A stretch of DNA of 64,000 nucleotides from Rahnella aquatilis CIP 78.65 = ATCC 33071 (GCF_000241955.1 NC_016818.1:2790001-2854000); one strand, 5' to 3'. Counted from the stretch's first letter, positions 17,510 to 27,770 are shown. Numbers and translations: made by a program. The notes: generated from the letters alone by a model not told the origin.

Positions 17510-18325
17510 TTATTTTTGACCGAGCATCTGGCGAAGTATCGCCGCAGACTCCGCAGGCTGGAGCGCCAGAATGCCGGAGTACAGGCTGATGGAGATTTCA
17601 CACACTTTTTCGCGATCGACATCCGGTTTGGTCAGGTCATTAAACATCTGCAACTGTTCGCCGTACATACTGGCCAGCGCCTGACGCACCGGCGTCATCA
17701 TCTGCACCACTTTCTCCCCGCTCACAGGGGCAGGCATAACCGTTTGGCTGCCGCCGGTCGCCAGCAGTAAATCATTCATGGTGTCGAGATCTTTGCGGAA
17801 CAGTTCCGGCGGCAGTACCTGTGCGGTATTCACGCCGCCGCTGACCTGCGGATAAAGAAATTTGAAGCAACTGCCGTCTTTGCGTGCCTGCAACGTCTGC
17901 ATCTCTTCCAGATTCACCTGCATTGCCTGATTCACATTGGCGTCCGGCGCATGGCTGATACGTTGCGAGAGCAAAACTGACACCATCGGTTTGACAGTAT
18001 CAATGGCTTCCTGCTGCGATTTACCCTCTTTCTTCATATTCAGGATATTGCTGCGGATCTGCGCATACAGCGCCGGTTCCTGCATTCTGATGGTGTTGTA
18101 CAGCGGCAATTCGGCCAGCGCCTGATCGATTTTTTGCTCTTCGCTGTTACCGGCCAGACGTGGTTTGATGACGCCACCCCACAGCAGGTTGCCGCCGATG
18201 ATCAGCACCAGAAATAATATCACCGCAGGTACCCGGCCAATTTTGCCTTTTTTGTGTAATGCCCCGATCAGCGAGCCCATGACCGCACCGCTGATGCCCC
18301 ACACCATCACTTCATTCCAGTTCAT
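17510..18325 (-). CDS. Conserved membrane-anchored protein of unknown function, next to yojI
   Basis: 271 residues. The first 60 hold two hydrophobic stretches (VMVWGISGAVMGSLIGAL and VPAVILFLVLIIGGNLLWGGVI). The remaining 200 are soluble and helix-rich, with no motif I can name; LLATGGSQTVMPAPVSGEKVVQMMTPV is a notable central stretch. It starts 24 bp after the yojI stop on the same strand, so it is probably co-transcribed with the exporter. I do not recognise a function. Any annotation as a topoisomerase, sometimes carried by such proteins, is not supported by anything visible here. Confidence 0.7.
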   Translation of the reverse strand: MNWNEVMVWGISGAVMGSLIGALHKKGKIGRVPAVILFLVLIIGGNLLWGGVIKPRLAGNSEEQKIDQALAELPLYNTIRMQEPALYAQIRSNILNMKKEGKSQQEAIDTVKPMVSVLLSQRISHAPDANVNQAMQVNLEEMQTLQARKDGSCFKFLYPQVSGGVNTAQVLPPELFRKDLDTMNDLLLATGGSQTVMPAPVSGEKVVQMMTPVRQALASMYGEQLQMFNDLTKPDVDREKVCEISISLYSGILALQPAESAAILRQMLGQK

Positions 18326-18349
18326 TTTCCATTGCCTTCCGTAAACAAT

Positions 18350-20011
18350 TTAGTGACTTCCAATCTGTGCGACCGCATCGCGGCTGGCGTCAATACGCGC
18401 CTGCCCGTGCAGTTCGTGTAATTTGCCCTGTCGCATTTCCAGCAGACGATCGGCGTGTTCAAAATAGTGATCATCATGACTGATTGCCAGCACGGTTTTA
18501 CCCATATCACGCAATTGTGGCAACAGCTCGCGATAGAAAGTACGGCGGAATTGCGGATCCTGATCGGCGGCCCATTCGTCGAGCAGCAGGAAATCTCGCC
18601 CTTCGGCTGCCGCCAGCAACAACGCCACCCGCTTACGCTGTCCGGCGGACAGTTGCAGGTTAGTCACCTCGTTACCGCTGAACTGGAGTTTTTCTTTCAT
18701 TTTCAGGCGCTGCAGCCAGTCTTCTACCAGCAGCGGATCTGGCATCTCGCCTTGCGGGCCAATCAGCTGACCGAACAGATGGAAATCGGTGAACACCGCC
18801 GAGAAAATCTGCCGGTATTGTTCGGCATTTTCAGCCGTGACCGGCACGCCGTCGAGCAGGATCTGTCCGGAGCGCGGCTGATACAGCCCCGTCAGCAGCA
18901 TCGCCATCGTCGATTTACCGCTGCCATTGCCGCCGATCAGAAACACCAGTTCGCCGCGGGTCAGTGTCAGATTCAGCGGGCCGACGCCAAAACCGCCGCC
19001 CTCTTCTTTGCCTGCGTAACGGAACGTCAGATCACGCAGCTCAAGGGTTTGCCATTTTTTGCTGGCAATGGCAGGCGTAAAGGCTGCGTCATATTCCGCC
19101 AGTTTCAGCGCTTTCAGTTTGCCGAAAGCGACCTGTGCGCTGAGCAGCGTCGGCAGCGCACCGACCGCCTGTAACATCGGTGTACGCAGAAACAGCAGCG
19201 TCAGGGAATAGGTGGCGGCAACGTCGGTATTCGACCAGCCGAGCGTATTCGCCATGAAGAACACCAGACCAATCGCGCCCAGCATCATGATATTCGACCA
19301 GTTCACGGCGCTCAGGTGGAAAGTATCAGCGCGGATAATGTGGTGACGATATTCTTCGGCATCCTTACGGTACACATCATCAAACAAATGACGCGCGCGC
19401 TCGCGGTTGAGCGCCAGTTCCTTGCGCCCTTCAATCACTTTCTGATAATCGCTTTGCAGCTTGTCTTCCGCCTCGCGCACTTTCGCCAGATGGCGGTAAA
19501 CGTGCGATACCAGTTTGAAACCGCCGAAAATGGTGATCAGCAGCCAGATGACCGTCACCAGCAGCATTTCCGGCGACAACCACGCCAGATATCCGGCGCA
19601 GCCAAGGGTCAGAATAATCCCCTGCACCAGTTCCGGCAGGCGCACAAACGCCAGTGTGATATTACGGATGTCGCTGCCCAGGCTGGCGAGCAGTTGCGCA
19701 CTACCGATTTGCTCGATACGTTCAATATCGGTATCCAGAATACGTTTGATGAACTGGCCGCGCAGGCGGTAAATGAAGTGGTGCCCCAGCACGGTCAGGG
19801 CAAGCTGAGAGCCTAATGTCACGGCCATCAGCAAGAGTAACAACCCGAGAAATTCCGGAAGAACGATTAAGGAGGCCTGCGTGGTTTCAATCAGTTTCAC
19901 ATTGATAAACGCGATCAGCCCGATGCCCAGAACGGCGCTGAGCAGGCTCAGCGCCATAACCCCTAAAAACGGCCAGCGATATTGCTTAAAGACAACACGT
20001 AACAACTCCAT
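18350..20011 (-). CDS. yojI: YojI-type peptide-exporting ABC transporter (permease-ATPase fusion)
   Basis: 553 residues that follow E. coli YojI closely over the whole length, starting with MELL and including [20 protein letters not shown]. The N-terminal half has six membrane helices. The C-terminal ATPase shows Walker A (GGNGSGKST, near residue 375), a modified signature (LSAGQRKRV), Walker B with a tryptophan-containing [12 protein letters not shown], and the switch His in AISHDDHY. YojI exports microcin J25 with TolC in E. coli; the native substrate is unclear. It is followed at 24 bp by a membrane protein gene. The leader has a weak Fur-box-like sequence. Confidence 0.9.
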   Translation of the reverse strand: MELLRVVFKQYRWPFLGVMALSLLSAVLGIGLIAFINVKLIETTQASLIVLPEFLGLLLLLMAVTLGSQLALTVLGHHFIYRLRGQFIKRILDTDIERIEQIGSAQLLASLGSDIRNITLAFVRLPELVQGIILTLGCAGYLAWLSPEMLLVTVIWLLITIFGGFKLVSHVYRHLAKVREAEDKLQSDYQKVIEGRKELALNRERARHLFDDVYRKDAEEYRHHIIRADTFHLSAVNWSNIMMLGAIGLVFFMANTLGWSNTDVAATYSLTLLFLRTPMLQAVGALPTLLSAQVAFGKLKALKLAEYDAAFTPAIASKKWQTLELRDLTFRYAGKEEGGGFGVGPLNLTLTRGELVFLIGGNGSGKSTMAMLLTGLYQPRSGQILLDGVPVTAENAEQYRQIFSAVFTDFHLFGQLIGPQGEMPDPLLVEDWLQRLKMKEKLQFSGNEVTNLQLSAGQRKRVALLLAAAEGRDFLLLDEWAADQDPQFRRTFYRELLPQLRDMGKTVLAISHDDHYFEHADRLLEMRQGKLHELHGQARIDASRDAVAQIGSH

Positions 20012-20077
20012 GAATTTTTCTCATTCTGAATGCAGGAAAATGATGCTGCACGCAGTTTAATGACACGCATTGTCATA

Positions 20078-20097
20078 TCAAGAACAATTCTCATTTT
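20078..20097 (-). promoter_or_regulatory. Weak Fur-box-like sequence upstream of yojI
   Basis: On the minus strand AATGAGAATTGTTCTT matches the Fur consensus core AATGATAATCATTATC at 11 of 16 positions, about 65 bp before the yojI start. It overlaps the end of the MFS gene. The match is marginal, so this is a candidate only. Confidence 0.25.
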
Positions 20098-21479
20098 ACC
20101 CGCGTATCCGGGCGGATCACCATGCGCTCGAACTTGCCAGCGACCACCAGATACCCAAACATGCCAAGCAAACCGTGCGCGCCGACAAACCACAGCGCGA
20201 GGTTAAAGGAGCCGGTTGCCGCCACGATATAACCGATCACCACAGGCGTAATAATCCCGGCGACGTTACCCAGGCAGTTAAACACCCCGCCGCTCAGGCC
20301 GATCATTTTCTCCGGTGCAGTATCTGACATCACGGCCCAGCCAATGGCCGATAAGCCTTTGCCGAAGAATGCCAGCGTCATCAGCGCAATCACCGCCGCA
20401 TCGGTTGAGACAAAATTCGCCATCGCCAGCATCGCCGCGAAGAACATGCCGAGCACAAATGGCGTTTTACGCGCCTTCGACGGACTGACGCCGCGGCGGA
20501 TCATGTAATCAGACATCACGCCACCGAGCACACCGCCGGTAAAACCGCAGATGGCCGGTAACGCCACCACCCATCCGGCTTCCATGACCGTCATCCCCCG
20601 CCCTTTGATCAGGTAAATCGGGAACCAGGTCATAAAGAAGTAGCTCATCGAGGTAATGCAGTACTGGCCGATATAAATGCCCCACAACGTGCGGCTCTGG
20701 AACAGTTGCATCACTTCGCGCAGGGTAAATTTCTGGCGTGATGCGCGGCGGTTCAGCTCCAGATCGACCAGCGCACCGTTGGCGCGAATGTGCTCGAGTT
20801 CGGCAGGTTTAATGTGCGGGCTGCTGTGTGGCTCTTTATAGAAAGCAAACCACAGGATCCCGGCAATCAGCCCGACGCCGCCCATCCACAGGAAAACATG
20901 TTCCCAGCCGAGCGCGTGAGTAAGCCACGCCATGATCGGCGTAAACACACCAATCGCCATGTATTGCGCCGAGTTAAACAGTGAGGTCGCCGTGCCGCGT
21001 TCGTTGGTCGGGAACCAGCAGGCGACGATGCGCGCATTGGCGGGAAACGCCGGAGACTCCACCAGCCCGAGCATAAAGCGCAGGAAAAACAGCATGATTG
21101 CCGCCGAAATACCGCTGACACCAAACCATCCGACGGTGCCCTGTAGCATGGTGAAAACTGACCACAGCACCAGACTGCACCCGTAAACCCGCCGCGCGCC
21201 GAATTTATCCAGCAGCCAGCCGCCGGGAATTTGTCCGATCATATACGCCCAGGCAAACGCCGAAAACACCATGCCCAGCATCACCGGATCCAGATTCAGC
21301 ACCCGTGAGACTTCAGTTCCGGCAATCGACAGCGTGGCGCGGTCGGCGTAGTTAATTACCGTGATGGCAAAAATCATCCCGAGAACCACGTAACGGAAAT
21401 GACCCGGTTTTGCCGCTTCAGCCGCTGACTCACGGATGACCGGCTTTGCGTTATCTGACACATCTGTAGGGGACGTCAT
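20091..21479 (-). CDS. GudP/GarP-like sugar-acid:H+ symporter (anion:cation symporter MFS family)
   Basis: 462 residues, 12 predicted helices. The N-terminal region reads INYADRATLSIAGTEVSRVL and AYMIGQIPGGWLLDKFGARRVY, nearly the same as E. coli glucarate/galactarate transporters. Later signatures are FPANARIVACWFPTNERGTA, GGVLGGVMSDYMIRRG and SDTAPEKMIGLSGGVFNCLGNVAGI. The likely substrate is an aldarate or related sugar acid, but no glucarate or galactarate catabolic gene is nearby. It has a GGAGAG site before the ATG and is divergent from a LysR gene, which is its probable regulator. Confidence 0.85.
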   Translation of the reverse strand: MTSPTDVSDNAKPVIRESAAEAAKPGHFRYVVLGMIFAITVINYADRATLSIAGTEVSRVLNLDPVMLGMVFSAFAWAYMIGQIPGGWLLDKFGARRVYGCSLVLWSVFTMLQGTVGWFGVSGISAAIMLFFLRFMLGLVESPAFPANARIVACWFPTNERGTATSLFNSAQYMAIGVFTPIMAWLTHALGWEHVFLWMGGVGLIAGILWFAFYKEPHSSPHIKPAELEHIRANGALVDLELNRRASRQKFTLREVMQLFQSRTLWGIYIGQYCITSMSYFFMTWFPIYLIKGRGMTVMEAGWVVALPAICGFTGGVLGGVMSDYMIRRGVSPSKARKTPFVLGMFFAAMLAMANFVSTDAAVIALMTLAFFGKGLSAIGWAVMSDTAPEKMIGLSGGVFNCLGNVAGIITPVVIGYIVAATGSFNLALWFVGAHGLLGMFGYLVVAGKFERMVIRPDTRVK

Positions 21480-21557
21480 GTTTTCTCTCCAGACTTATGA
21501 TTGCATTCCCTGCTTTTTGTGACCGGATGCACAGTTTTTGGCGTTTCGGTCACGCCA

Positions 21558-21569
21558 TTTAGATCTAAA
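21558..21569. promoter_or_regulatory. Perfect 12-bp palindrome in the MFS/LysR intergenic region
   Basis: TTTAGATCTAAA lies near the middle of the 171-bp divergent spacer. LysR-type regulators usually bind dyads with a T-N11-A core in such a place, so this is a plausible operator, though a palindrome without a spacer is not the classic form. Confidence 0.35.
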
Positions 21570-21650
21570 AAATCCAAATTAATTAACAGAGTAGAAACAT
21601 TTGACGATACGGTCTAAGTTAAAAAGACAATGGAACAAGTCAAAAATTGA

Positions 21651-22595
21651 ATGATTGAATTAAACCAGTTGCGCTGTTTTGTGGCGGTCGCGGAGGAATT
21701 ACATTTCGGCCGGGCGGCAAAAAGATTGTTCATGACGCAGCCGCCGCTGAGCCGTCAGATCCAGTTGCTTGAGCATGCGCTGGGCGCGCGTTTGCTCGAA
21801 CGGACCAACCGGCACGTCAGTCTGACGGCCTCCGGCAAGACATTTTTGCGCGATGCAAAACTGATCCTCGAATTTACCGGCCAGGCGCAGGAGACAGTAA
21901 AACGGGTTGAGAAAGGCGAAATTGGCCGGCTGATGTTGGGGTTCACGGCGGTCAGCGGCTACTGGCAAATTCCGCAGATTATTGCGCTGGCGGCGCAGGA
22001 ATTACCGGAAATCACGCTGGTAATGAAGGAAATGGTGTCGTCGGCACAGCTTCAGGCACTGGCGGCGCGCACACTGGATATCGGTTTTGTGCGCCAGCCA
22101 GTCGCGTTATTTCCGCTGGCCTATCACTGCGTGCTGCGTGAGCCTTTGTGCGTTGCGCTGCCTGCGTCATCCGCGCTGACTGCCAGACCGCGCATCCGTC
22201 TGCGCGACTTTGCCGGACAGCCTTTCATCATGTATTCCGCCAGCGAAGGCAAATATTTTTACGACTGTATCGCCGGGCTGTTTGCCCAGGCCAGCATCGT
22301 GCCGCATTACGTACAGCATTGCAGCCAGACTCACACCATTCTCGGACTGGTGCGCGCCGGTGTCGGGCTGGCGATTGTGCCGGAAAGCGCCCGCCAGCTG
22401 GGCTTTCCCGACGTTGAATTCCGCCCGCTCAGCCACCCCGACGCCGTTGCTGAAATCCATATGGCGTGGCGTCAGGACGGAGAAACCCCCGCGATGGCGG
22501 CGTTCCGGCAACTGGTTATCACGCACTGCACCGCGAGTGGCGCAATCACAAGAAAAAAGCTGACAGCCCGCCGCCCCCTTCCTAAACTGAGGTAA
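21651..22595 (+). CDS. LysR-family transcriptional regulator
   Basis: 314 residues. The winged helix-turn-helix occupies residues 1-60 ([35 protein letters not shown]), a LysR hallmark. The effector-binding periplasmic-type domain spans about 90-290 ([18 protein letters not shown], then [21 protein letters not shown]). It is divergent from the GudP-like transporter and so probably controls it. Its stop overlaps the yjiN start by one base (TAATG), so the two may be co-transcribed. The C-terminal tail ([14 protein letters not shown]) is basic and unusual. Confidence 0.88.
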   Translation: MIELNQLRCFVAVAEELHFGRAAKRLFMTQPPLSRQIQLLEHALGARLLERTNRHVSLTASGKTFLRDAKLILEFTGQAQETVKRVEKGEIGRLMLGFTAVSGYWQIPQIIALAAQELPEITLVMKEMVSSAQLQALAARTLDIGFVRQPVALFPLAYHCVLREPLCVALPASSALTARPRIRLRDFAGQPFIMYSASEGKYFYDCIAGLFAQASIVPHYVQHCSQTHTILGLVRAGVGLAIVPESARQLGFPDVEFRPLSHPDAVAEIHMAWRQDGETPAMAAFRQLVITHCTASGAITRKKLTARRPLPKLR

Positions 22596-23881
22596 TGGAT
22601 AAAGAACAAGAACTTCGCCGAAGTAAACGTAACGCGCTGGGGTTGCTGCTGGTTGCCGCCGCCCTGTTTGTCATCACCCTTTTCCTGCCGCCCAACTTCT
22701 GGGTGTCCGGGCTGAAAGCCATTTCCGAGGCCGCGATGGTCGGGGCAATGGCTGACTGGTTTGCCGTCGTGGCACTGTTTCGCCGCGTGCCGGTGCCGTT
22801 TGTCGCCTCGCATACGGCGATCATCCCTAAAAACAAAGACAAAATTGCCGATAACCTGGCGGTGTTCGTGCAGGAGAAATTCCTCGCGCCCGCCACGCTT
22901 ATCACACTGATCCGCCAGCATGACCCGGCGCGGATGCTGACAGACTGGCTGAATGCGCCCGACAACGCGCAGCGGTTTGCGAAATATGCCGTGAAGATGA
23001 TCCGCGGATTTCTCGATGTCACGGACGATCAGCGAATCGCGCAGCTTATCCGCCGCGCGCTGTACCGCGTGATCGACAAAATTGACCTGTCAGCGTCGGT
23101 TGCCACCTTGCTGGAAAGCCTGACCAAAAACGGCCGCCATCAGGAACTGCTGGATCAGGCGATGGATCAGCTGGAAATTCTGCTGGCTAAAGACAGCACG
23201 CGGCAGTTTATCTCCGCGCAGATTGTCGGCTGGATGAAACGTGAACATCCGCTGACCGCCAAATTGCTGCCCACCGGCTGGCTGGGGCGCAACGGCGCGG
23301 ATATGGTGTCCAATGCGGTAAATTCCGTGCTCGATGATATGGGCAACGACAAAACTCATGCCTTCCGCAAAGGCTTTGATCAGTCCGTTCAGCGCTTTAT
23401 CTGGAAGTTGCAAAATGACCCGGCGACCGCGCAGAAAGCGGAAGAGATCAAGCAATATCTGAAAGATGACGAGAAGCTGAATACGTATGTTTTGCAACTG
23501 TGGAGTGACATGCGCAACTGGCTGAAAGAAGATTTAGAAAGCGAGGATTCACGGGTATTCGCCAAAGTCACCGAATCCGGACAATGGCTGGGTAATGCAC
23601 TGGCGCAGGACGAAAAGCTGCGCCTCTCGCTGAATCAGCAGATGGAAAGTATTGCAGAGAAAGTCGCGCCGGAGTTCGCGCAATTCCTGACACGCCATAT
23701 CAGCGACACAGTGAAAGGCTGGGACGCGCGCGATATGTCGCGGCAAATAGAACTGAATATCGGTAAGGATTTGCAGTTTATCCGCATCAACGGCACGCTG
23801 GTCGGCGCCTTTATCGGGCTGATGCTGTATCTGCTGTCGCAACTGCCGGTGGCGATCCCGTGGCTGATGGCACGGATTTAA
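22595..23881 (+). CDS. yjiN: YjiN-like DUF445 inner-membrane protein
   Basis: 428 residues closely matching E. coli YjiN from end to end, including [34 protein letters not shown] near residues 25-60 and [38 protein letters not shown] near 370-405. One hydrophobic helix lies at each end, with a long helical cytoplasmic or periplasmic middle. The function of DUF445 proteins is unknown. The gene overlaps the LysR stop and is followed by a palindromic repeat that separates it from the convergent gldA. Confidence 0.9.
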   Translation: MDKEQELRRSKRNALGLLLVAAALFVITLFLPPNFWVSGLKAISEAAMVGAMADWFAVVALFRRVPVPFVASHTAIIPKNKDKIADNLAVFVQEKFLAPATLITLIRQHDPARMLTDWLNAPDNAQRFAKYAVKMIRGFLDVTDDQRIAQLIRRALYRVIDKIDLSASVATLLESLTKNGRHQELLDQAMDQLEILLAKDSTRQFISAQIVGWMKREHPLTAKLLPTGWLGRNGADMVSNAVNSVLDDMGNDKTHAFRKGFDQSVQRFIWKLQNDPATAQKAEEIKQYLKDDEKLNTYVLQLWSDMRNWLKEDLESEDSRVFAKVTESGQWLGNALAQDEKLRLSLNQQMESIAEKVAPEFAQFLTRHISDTVKGWDARDMSRQIELNIGKDLQFIRINGTLVGAFIGLMLYLLSQLPVAIPWLMARI

Positions 23882-23906
23882 CACCCGCAAAACTACCTTA
23901 GCGTTA

Positions 23907-23945
23907 GCCCCCTTCCGGCCTCCCCTTCGCAGGGGAGGCACCCGC
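23907..23945 (-). repeat. GC-rich palindromic repeat, copy D
   Basis: Perfect 9-bp arms GCCTCCCCT (23918-23926) and AGGGGAGGC (23931-23939) around TCGC. It lies between the convergent yjiN and gldA genes and may act as a shared transcript end. Confidence 0.8.
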
Positions 23946-23951
23946 CAGCAA

Positions 23952-25049
23952 TTACTTCACCGTTTTACTGAATGCATCCACCGCCAGAATGGCGTTCGCC
24001 ACGTCTTCGGCAGAAAGATTGTGGTTCAGGTTACCCAGCGTATCGCCCTCGCCGCCTGCCAGCGCACCGATTTTCACCAGACTGGCAAAAGATTCGTTTT
24101 CCAGATGCATTTCTTTCAGCGTGGTGGGTATTTTAATGGCACGGTAGAAACGGACGTATTTCGCGATTTCTTCGTCCGGGCGCTGTTCCAGCACCATCTG
24201 TGTCAGCGTACCGTAGGCCACTTTTTCGCCGTGGGTCAGATGGTGAATGTCACCTGAAATCGCGGTGAAACCGTTATGGATGGCATGCGCGCCCGCCAGA
24301 CCGGCATTCTCAAAACCCAGGCCGGAAAGCAGCGTGTTAGCTTCCACCACCGCTTCTACGGCTGGCGTCACCAGTTTCTGCTCAACCGAGGTATACGCAC
24401 TGTAGCCGTAAGTCAGCAGCGTTTTCTCGCAGGCCTCAGCTATCGCCATACCGGCAATCGTCGGATCCCCACCCACCATTGAGCGAGAGTGTGAACGCAG
24501 CACAGCCTGCGCCTCAACAAACGTCGCCAGACCGTCGGCGATACCCGAAGCAAACAGGCGTACCGGCGCCTGAGCGCACACATGGGTATCTACCAGTACC
24601 AGATCCGGGTTTTTATTGTAGAAACGGTAAGATTCGAAAACGCCTTCATCTGAATAGATAACGGAAAGCGCGCTGCATGGCGCATCGGTAGAGGCCACGG
24701 TCGGCACAATCACCACGTTTTGTTTCAGTTCATCAGCAATCGCTTTCACGGTATCAAGCGTTTTACCGCCACCGAGGCCGACCACGACCTGGGTCCCCGC
24801 CTTGCGGGCAATCCCGGCCAGACGGGTAATTTCGCTGGCAGAGGCTTCACCGTTAAAGCGTTCATAGTGAAATGCAACGTTGGCTTTTTTCAATGACTTC
24901 TGCACGCGGTCACCGATAATTCCCCAAACAACGTCATCAGCAATCAGGAATGATTTCCCGCCCAGATCCGGCAGATAATCTCCTAATTCATCCAGCACAC
25001 CACTGCCCTGAACGTATTTTCCTGGCGAAGAAAAGATAAATTTACTCAT
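23952..25049 (-). CDS. gldA: Glycerol dehydrogenase (iron-type, NAD+-dependent)
   Basis: 365 residues, close to E. coli GldA (367). The family oxidises glycerol to dihydroxyacetone in the cytoplasm. The NAD-binding motif GLGGGKTLDTVKAIAD lies near residues 92-107, followed by PTVASTDAPCSALSVIYSDEG. Metal ligands are the Asp in GIADGLATFVEA and the His residues in AGAHAIHNGFT and HHLTHGEKVAYGTL. It stands alone, without dhaKLM genes beside it. The N terminus (MSKFIFSSPGKYVQGSG) begins at the family's normal position. Confidence 0.9.
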   Translation of the reverse strand: MSKFIFSSPGKYVQGSGVLDELGDYLPDLGGKSFLIADDVVWGIIGDRVQKSLKKANVAFHYERFNGEASASEITRLAGIARKAGTQVVVGLGGGKTLDTVKAIADELKQNVVIVPTVASTDAPCSALSVIYSDEGVFESYRFYNKNPDLVLVDTHVCAQAPVRLFASGIADGLATFVEAQAVLRSHSRSMVGGDPTIAGMAIAEACEKTLLTYGYSAYTSVEQKLVTPAVEAVVEANTLLSGLGFENAGLAGAHAIHNGFTAISGDIHHLTHGEKVAYGTLTQMVLEQRPDEEIAKYVRFYRAIKIPTTLKEMHLENESFASLVKIGALAGGEGDTLGNLNHNLSAEDVANAILAVDAFSKTVK

Positions 25050-25439
25050 GATAAAAACCTCTTTTCATTGATAATGTGAAAGTGAATAACGGACCTGAGC
25101 GTATCGCAGCACACCGGGAAGCCCAACCCATTTAATTCACTTTAACAGCATGACTCACAAAGAATTTTTCAAAGTGTGCGGATAATTAAAATAATGAGGG
25201 AAATTATTTTTGAATGATCTGATACCCCTTAATGATTATTAAAATCCGCATAATTCATTACTCATAGAACCTGTGCCGACTGTTAGCTTTTAGCTATTGA
25301 ATGCATCAATAAAAGCGTCTTTCGCTTATCAGGAAAACCCGTAGAATTCATCCCATTGGCAGCACGTCGTAAGCAGTGGTCATTAGCCAGCTCGCTGTTA
25401 GCCATTCCATTAATATTTCTGAGATTAATAAGGGACAGC
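25050..25439. other. Intergenic region upstream of gldA and the small protein gene
   Basis: 390 bp, AT-rich, between divergent gldA and the 60-residue protein gene. It must hold both promoters. Several TAATTATT and TTTAAATT-like tracts are present, but I see no repeat, tRNA or convincing operator. Confidence 0.6.
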
Positions 25440-25622
25440 ATGTACAATTTTCAGCGCTATAACGCCAAAGAACTGGCGCTTGCCTATATGAGCAGCAAAC
25501 CACACGACTTTTCGCCGAATGAGTTTTTACAACAGTTGAAAGAGGTCGAGAAATCTTTCGACACGGCGCTGAGAAATCCTCAGCAGCAGCCACAGAACGG
25601 AATGCTGGTGAAGGCGTTTTGA
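25440..25622 (+). CDS. Small conserved-looking protein of unknown function (60 aa)
   Basis: Starts MYNFQRYNAKELALAYMSSKPH and is hydrophilic and helix-rich, with a central FLQQLKEVEKSFDTAL amphipathic stretch and a Gln/Pro-rich tail. The ATG at 25440 is chosen because AAGGGA precedes it and because the upstream in-frame extension to 25356 is compositionally unlike a protein start. A strong terminator follows at 25738. I do not recognise the family. Coding status rests on the start signal, the clean frame and the terminator. Confidence 0.55.
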   Translation: MYNFQRYNAKELALAYMSSKPHDFSPNEFLQQLKEVEKSFDTALRNPQQQPQNGMLVKAF

Positions 25623-25737
25623 TTGCCATCTTGGTCTTCATCAGTTGAGTGCCGTGCGTTACCCTTGCTTTACCCGTTGAAGTATTTTGCACGTTCCTGC
25701 ATTAGGTTCATCTGCAAAAATAAAATAGAAAAAAAGC

Positions 25738-25765
25738 AAAAGCCCCGAAATATTCGGGGCTTTTT
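25738..25765 (+). terminator. Strong bidirectional Rho-independent terminator
   Basis: 12-bp perfect stem AAAAGCCCCGAA/TTCGGGGCTTTT with a three-base loop and T-runs on both strands. It lies between the 60-residue gene and the ERIC element and faces the opgD 3' end. Confidence 0.9.
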
Positions 25766-25789
25766 GTATTTATTAATGACAACTCCCCT

Positions 25790-25900
25790 AAATCATTCAA
25801 GTTGCAGGAAGGCGGCAAACGAACGAATCCCGATGCGCTGACTAAAGTCAGTGATTCGGGTGAGCGAATGCAGCCAACGCACCTGCGGTTTGAAGGATGA
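25790..25900. repeat. ERIC (enterobacterial repetitive intergenic consensus) element
   Basis: About 110 bp. The terminal inverted repeats are ATCATTCAAGTTGCAGGA and the mirrored CTGCGGTTTGAAGGATGA. The core GAATCCCGATGCGCTGACTA, then GTCAGTGATTCGGGTGAGCG, resembles the sites of the classic ERIC primers. It ends 6 bp before the opgD stop codon, so it is likely part of the opgD transcript, where ERIC hairpins often affect mRNA stability. Confidence 0.85.
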
Positions 25901-25906
25901 CGGGGA

Positions 25907-27565
25907 CTACTTCGTCATCTGACGGTCATCAATGTACTTGCGTTTATCCGGCGCTGGCGGGAAATACTGATACAGCCAGGTTTCAGACAGCGCAGTCTGG
26001 CCGTTGCGCAGGAACATACGCAGCTCGACCGGTGCGACTGAATCACTGTCCGGATACCAGTCGAACAGGATGCGGTAACCGTCGAACGGCTGCACATACA
26101 GAATTTCGATATTTTTGATTTTACCCGCCGAGACGTTAATCACCGGCTCGATGCCTTTATCCGCAAAAGCTTTCAGCTCACCGCCAATGAAATCGATAGC
26201 GAAACGGCGCGCCCAGACTTGCGGATAGTTCTCACCCGGTGCCCAGCCTTCCGGGAAGCCGCCCATACCGGTACGGGTCGCCAGTACGTTCGCCAGCGGG
26301 CTGCGGTGAGGAGGTTCAGAACTCCAGTACAGTTTGTAGCTGAAATTAAATTCAGCACCGGATTTCACCGGATTTTCAGGCTGCCAGAAGCACACCACGT
26401 TATCCAGCGTTTCGCCGGTGGTGGGGATCTCCATCAGATTGACGGCACCCTTCCCCCAGTCTCCGACCGGTTCCACCCACAGGCTCGGACGCTTGTTGTA
26501 CCAGCCAATCACGTCCTGATAGTTGTCAAAGTCATGGTCGAGCTGTAACAGACCAAACCCTTTCGGGCTGTTGTCGCTGAAGGCGTTGAACTGCAATCGC
26601 TGCGGATTGTTCAGCGGGCGACAAATCCATTCGCCGCTGCCGGTCCACATTTCCAGGCGGTCAGAGTCGTGGATTTGCGGGTGGATGGTGTCGCAACGAC
26701 CCCGTTCACTGGTGCCGCAACTGAACATACTGGTCATCGGAGAGATGCCCAGTTGTTTGATATCTTCCCGGGCATGCAGATGGTTTTCAATTTCCATCAC
26801 CACGCGGGTCGGTTCGCAGTGGATGACAAATTTATACGCGCCGGTAATGCTCATGCCGTCCAGCAAAGCGTAAACCGTAAACGTGGTGTCGCCCGGTTTT
26901 GGCGTATCAAACCAGAACGCGGTGAAATCAGGGAATTCTTCCGGCTGATCGGTAAAGGTATCGACTGCCACGCCACGCGCTGACAGGCCATACTGGTAGG
27001 TGTCATCCACCGCACGGAAATAGCTGGCCCCGAGGAAAGAAACCACGTCACGGCGCGTCAGCTCAGGGGCTTTATTGACTTTAAAACCGGCGAAACCAAG
27101 ATTTGAGAAACCTTCAAGCTGTTTGGTATCAACACCTGCGTCGTGATAATTGAACAATTCAGGGCGGAAATGGATTTCGCGCGCCACATGTTTCACCGGG
27201 TCCACGGAATACATGCGCACGCGGCGTTTGAAGCCCATGCCGACGTGGAACAACTCCACATCAAGCTGCCGGTCAGGCAGACCATTCCACAGCGAATGTG
27301 CGTGATCATACTGAATCGCGTTGTAGGCCTGCGGCGTGAGTTCAGCCAGCGTCTTCGGCAAAGGCTGCGGCGCGCCACCATACGGCTTATCCGCTAAATC
27401 TTTCGCCATCTTCTTCAGCGCGTTGAAATCAAATGGCAATTCGCCGCCGTCTGCCACATTCGCCTCTGCCGCCTCAGCGGAACGGGTGAACAGTGTGGAC
27501 ATAGCCGGCACACCACACCAGGCGGCGAATGCCATAGATGCTTTAATAAATGCTCTTCGTTCCAT
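25907..27565 (-). CDS. opgD: Glucans biosynthesis protein D (osmoregulated periplasmic glucans)
   Basis: 552 residues, nearly collinear with E. coli OpgD/MdoD. OpgD is a periplasmic protein that shapes the branching of osmoregulated periplasmic glucans. A Tat-type signal is clear: [18 protein letters not shown] with the twin arginine. Conserved blocks include [61 protein letters not shown] and [19 protein letters not shown]. The ATG at 27565 is preferred to a nine-residue upstream TTG extension because AGGA lies at a suitable distance and it puts RR at positions 3-4. The gene is single. Confidence 0.95.
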   Translation of the reverse strand: MERRAFIKASMAFAAWCGVPAMSTLFTRSAEAAEANVADGGELPFDFNALKKMAKDLADKPYGGAPQPLPKTLAELTPQAYNAIQYDHAHSLWNGLPDRQLDVELFHVGMGFKRRVRMYSVDPVKHVAREIHFRPELFNYHDAGVDTKQLEGFSNLGFAGFKVNKAPELTRRDVVSFLGASYFRAVDDTYQYGLSARGVAVDTFTDQPEEFPDFTAFWFDTPKPGDTTFTVYALLDGMSITGAYKFVIHCEPTRVVMEIENHLHAREDIKQLGISPMTSMFSCGTSERGRCDTIHPQIHDSDRLEMWTGSGEWICRPLNNPQRLQFNAFSDNSPKGFGLLQLDHDFDNYQDVIGWYNKRPSLWVEPVGDWGKGAVNLMEIPTTGETLDNVVCFWQPENPVKSGAEFNFSYKLYWSSEPPHRSPLANVLATRTGMGGFPEGWAPGENYPQVWARRFAIDFIGGELKAFADKGIEPVINVSAGKIKNIEILYVQPFDGYRILFDWYPDSDSVAPVELRMFLRNGQTALSETWLYQYFPPAPDKRKYIDDRQMTK

Positions 27566-27741
27566 GCCAGAATCGTTTCCTGTACTGGGCAAAAAAATCT
27601 GGGGGCTTCGTCACAAAAACGCAGTCCCCGCGTATTCAGAATTTTCGACCCTAAGGCTAACGTAAAATTCACAAGCCGAGTACAAGAAATTGAATGCATT
27701 CAGCTAATATTTCGCTTGAAAAAGTTAGCGCTTATGACAGT

Positions 27742-27770
27742 GCTCATCCCCCGTATGACAGGGGATGAGC
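27742..27770. terminator. 10-bp perfect hairpin in the divergent opgD/CoA-transferase spacer
   Basis: GCTCATCCCC/GGGGATGAGC around a nine-base loop, followed by CGGTTTTC. It is too far from any gene end on the plus strand to be an obvious terminator and sits between two divergent genes, so it may instead be a leader structure or a transcript end of an unseen small RNA. Confidence 0.4.

Noticed and set aside
17510..18325. Topoisomerase-related protein
   Set aside because: No ATPase or cleavage motif is visible; the protein is a small membrane-anchored helical protein.
20091..22595. Glucarate catabolic cluster
   Set aside because: Only a GudP-like transporter and a LysR are present; no gudD, garD or garL homologue nearby.
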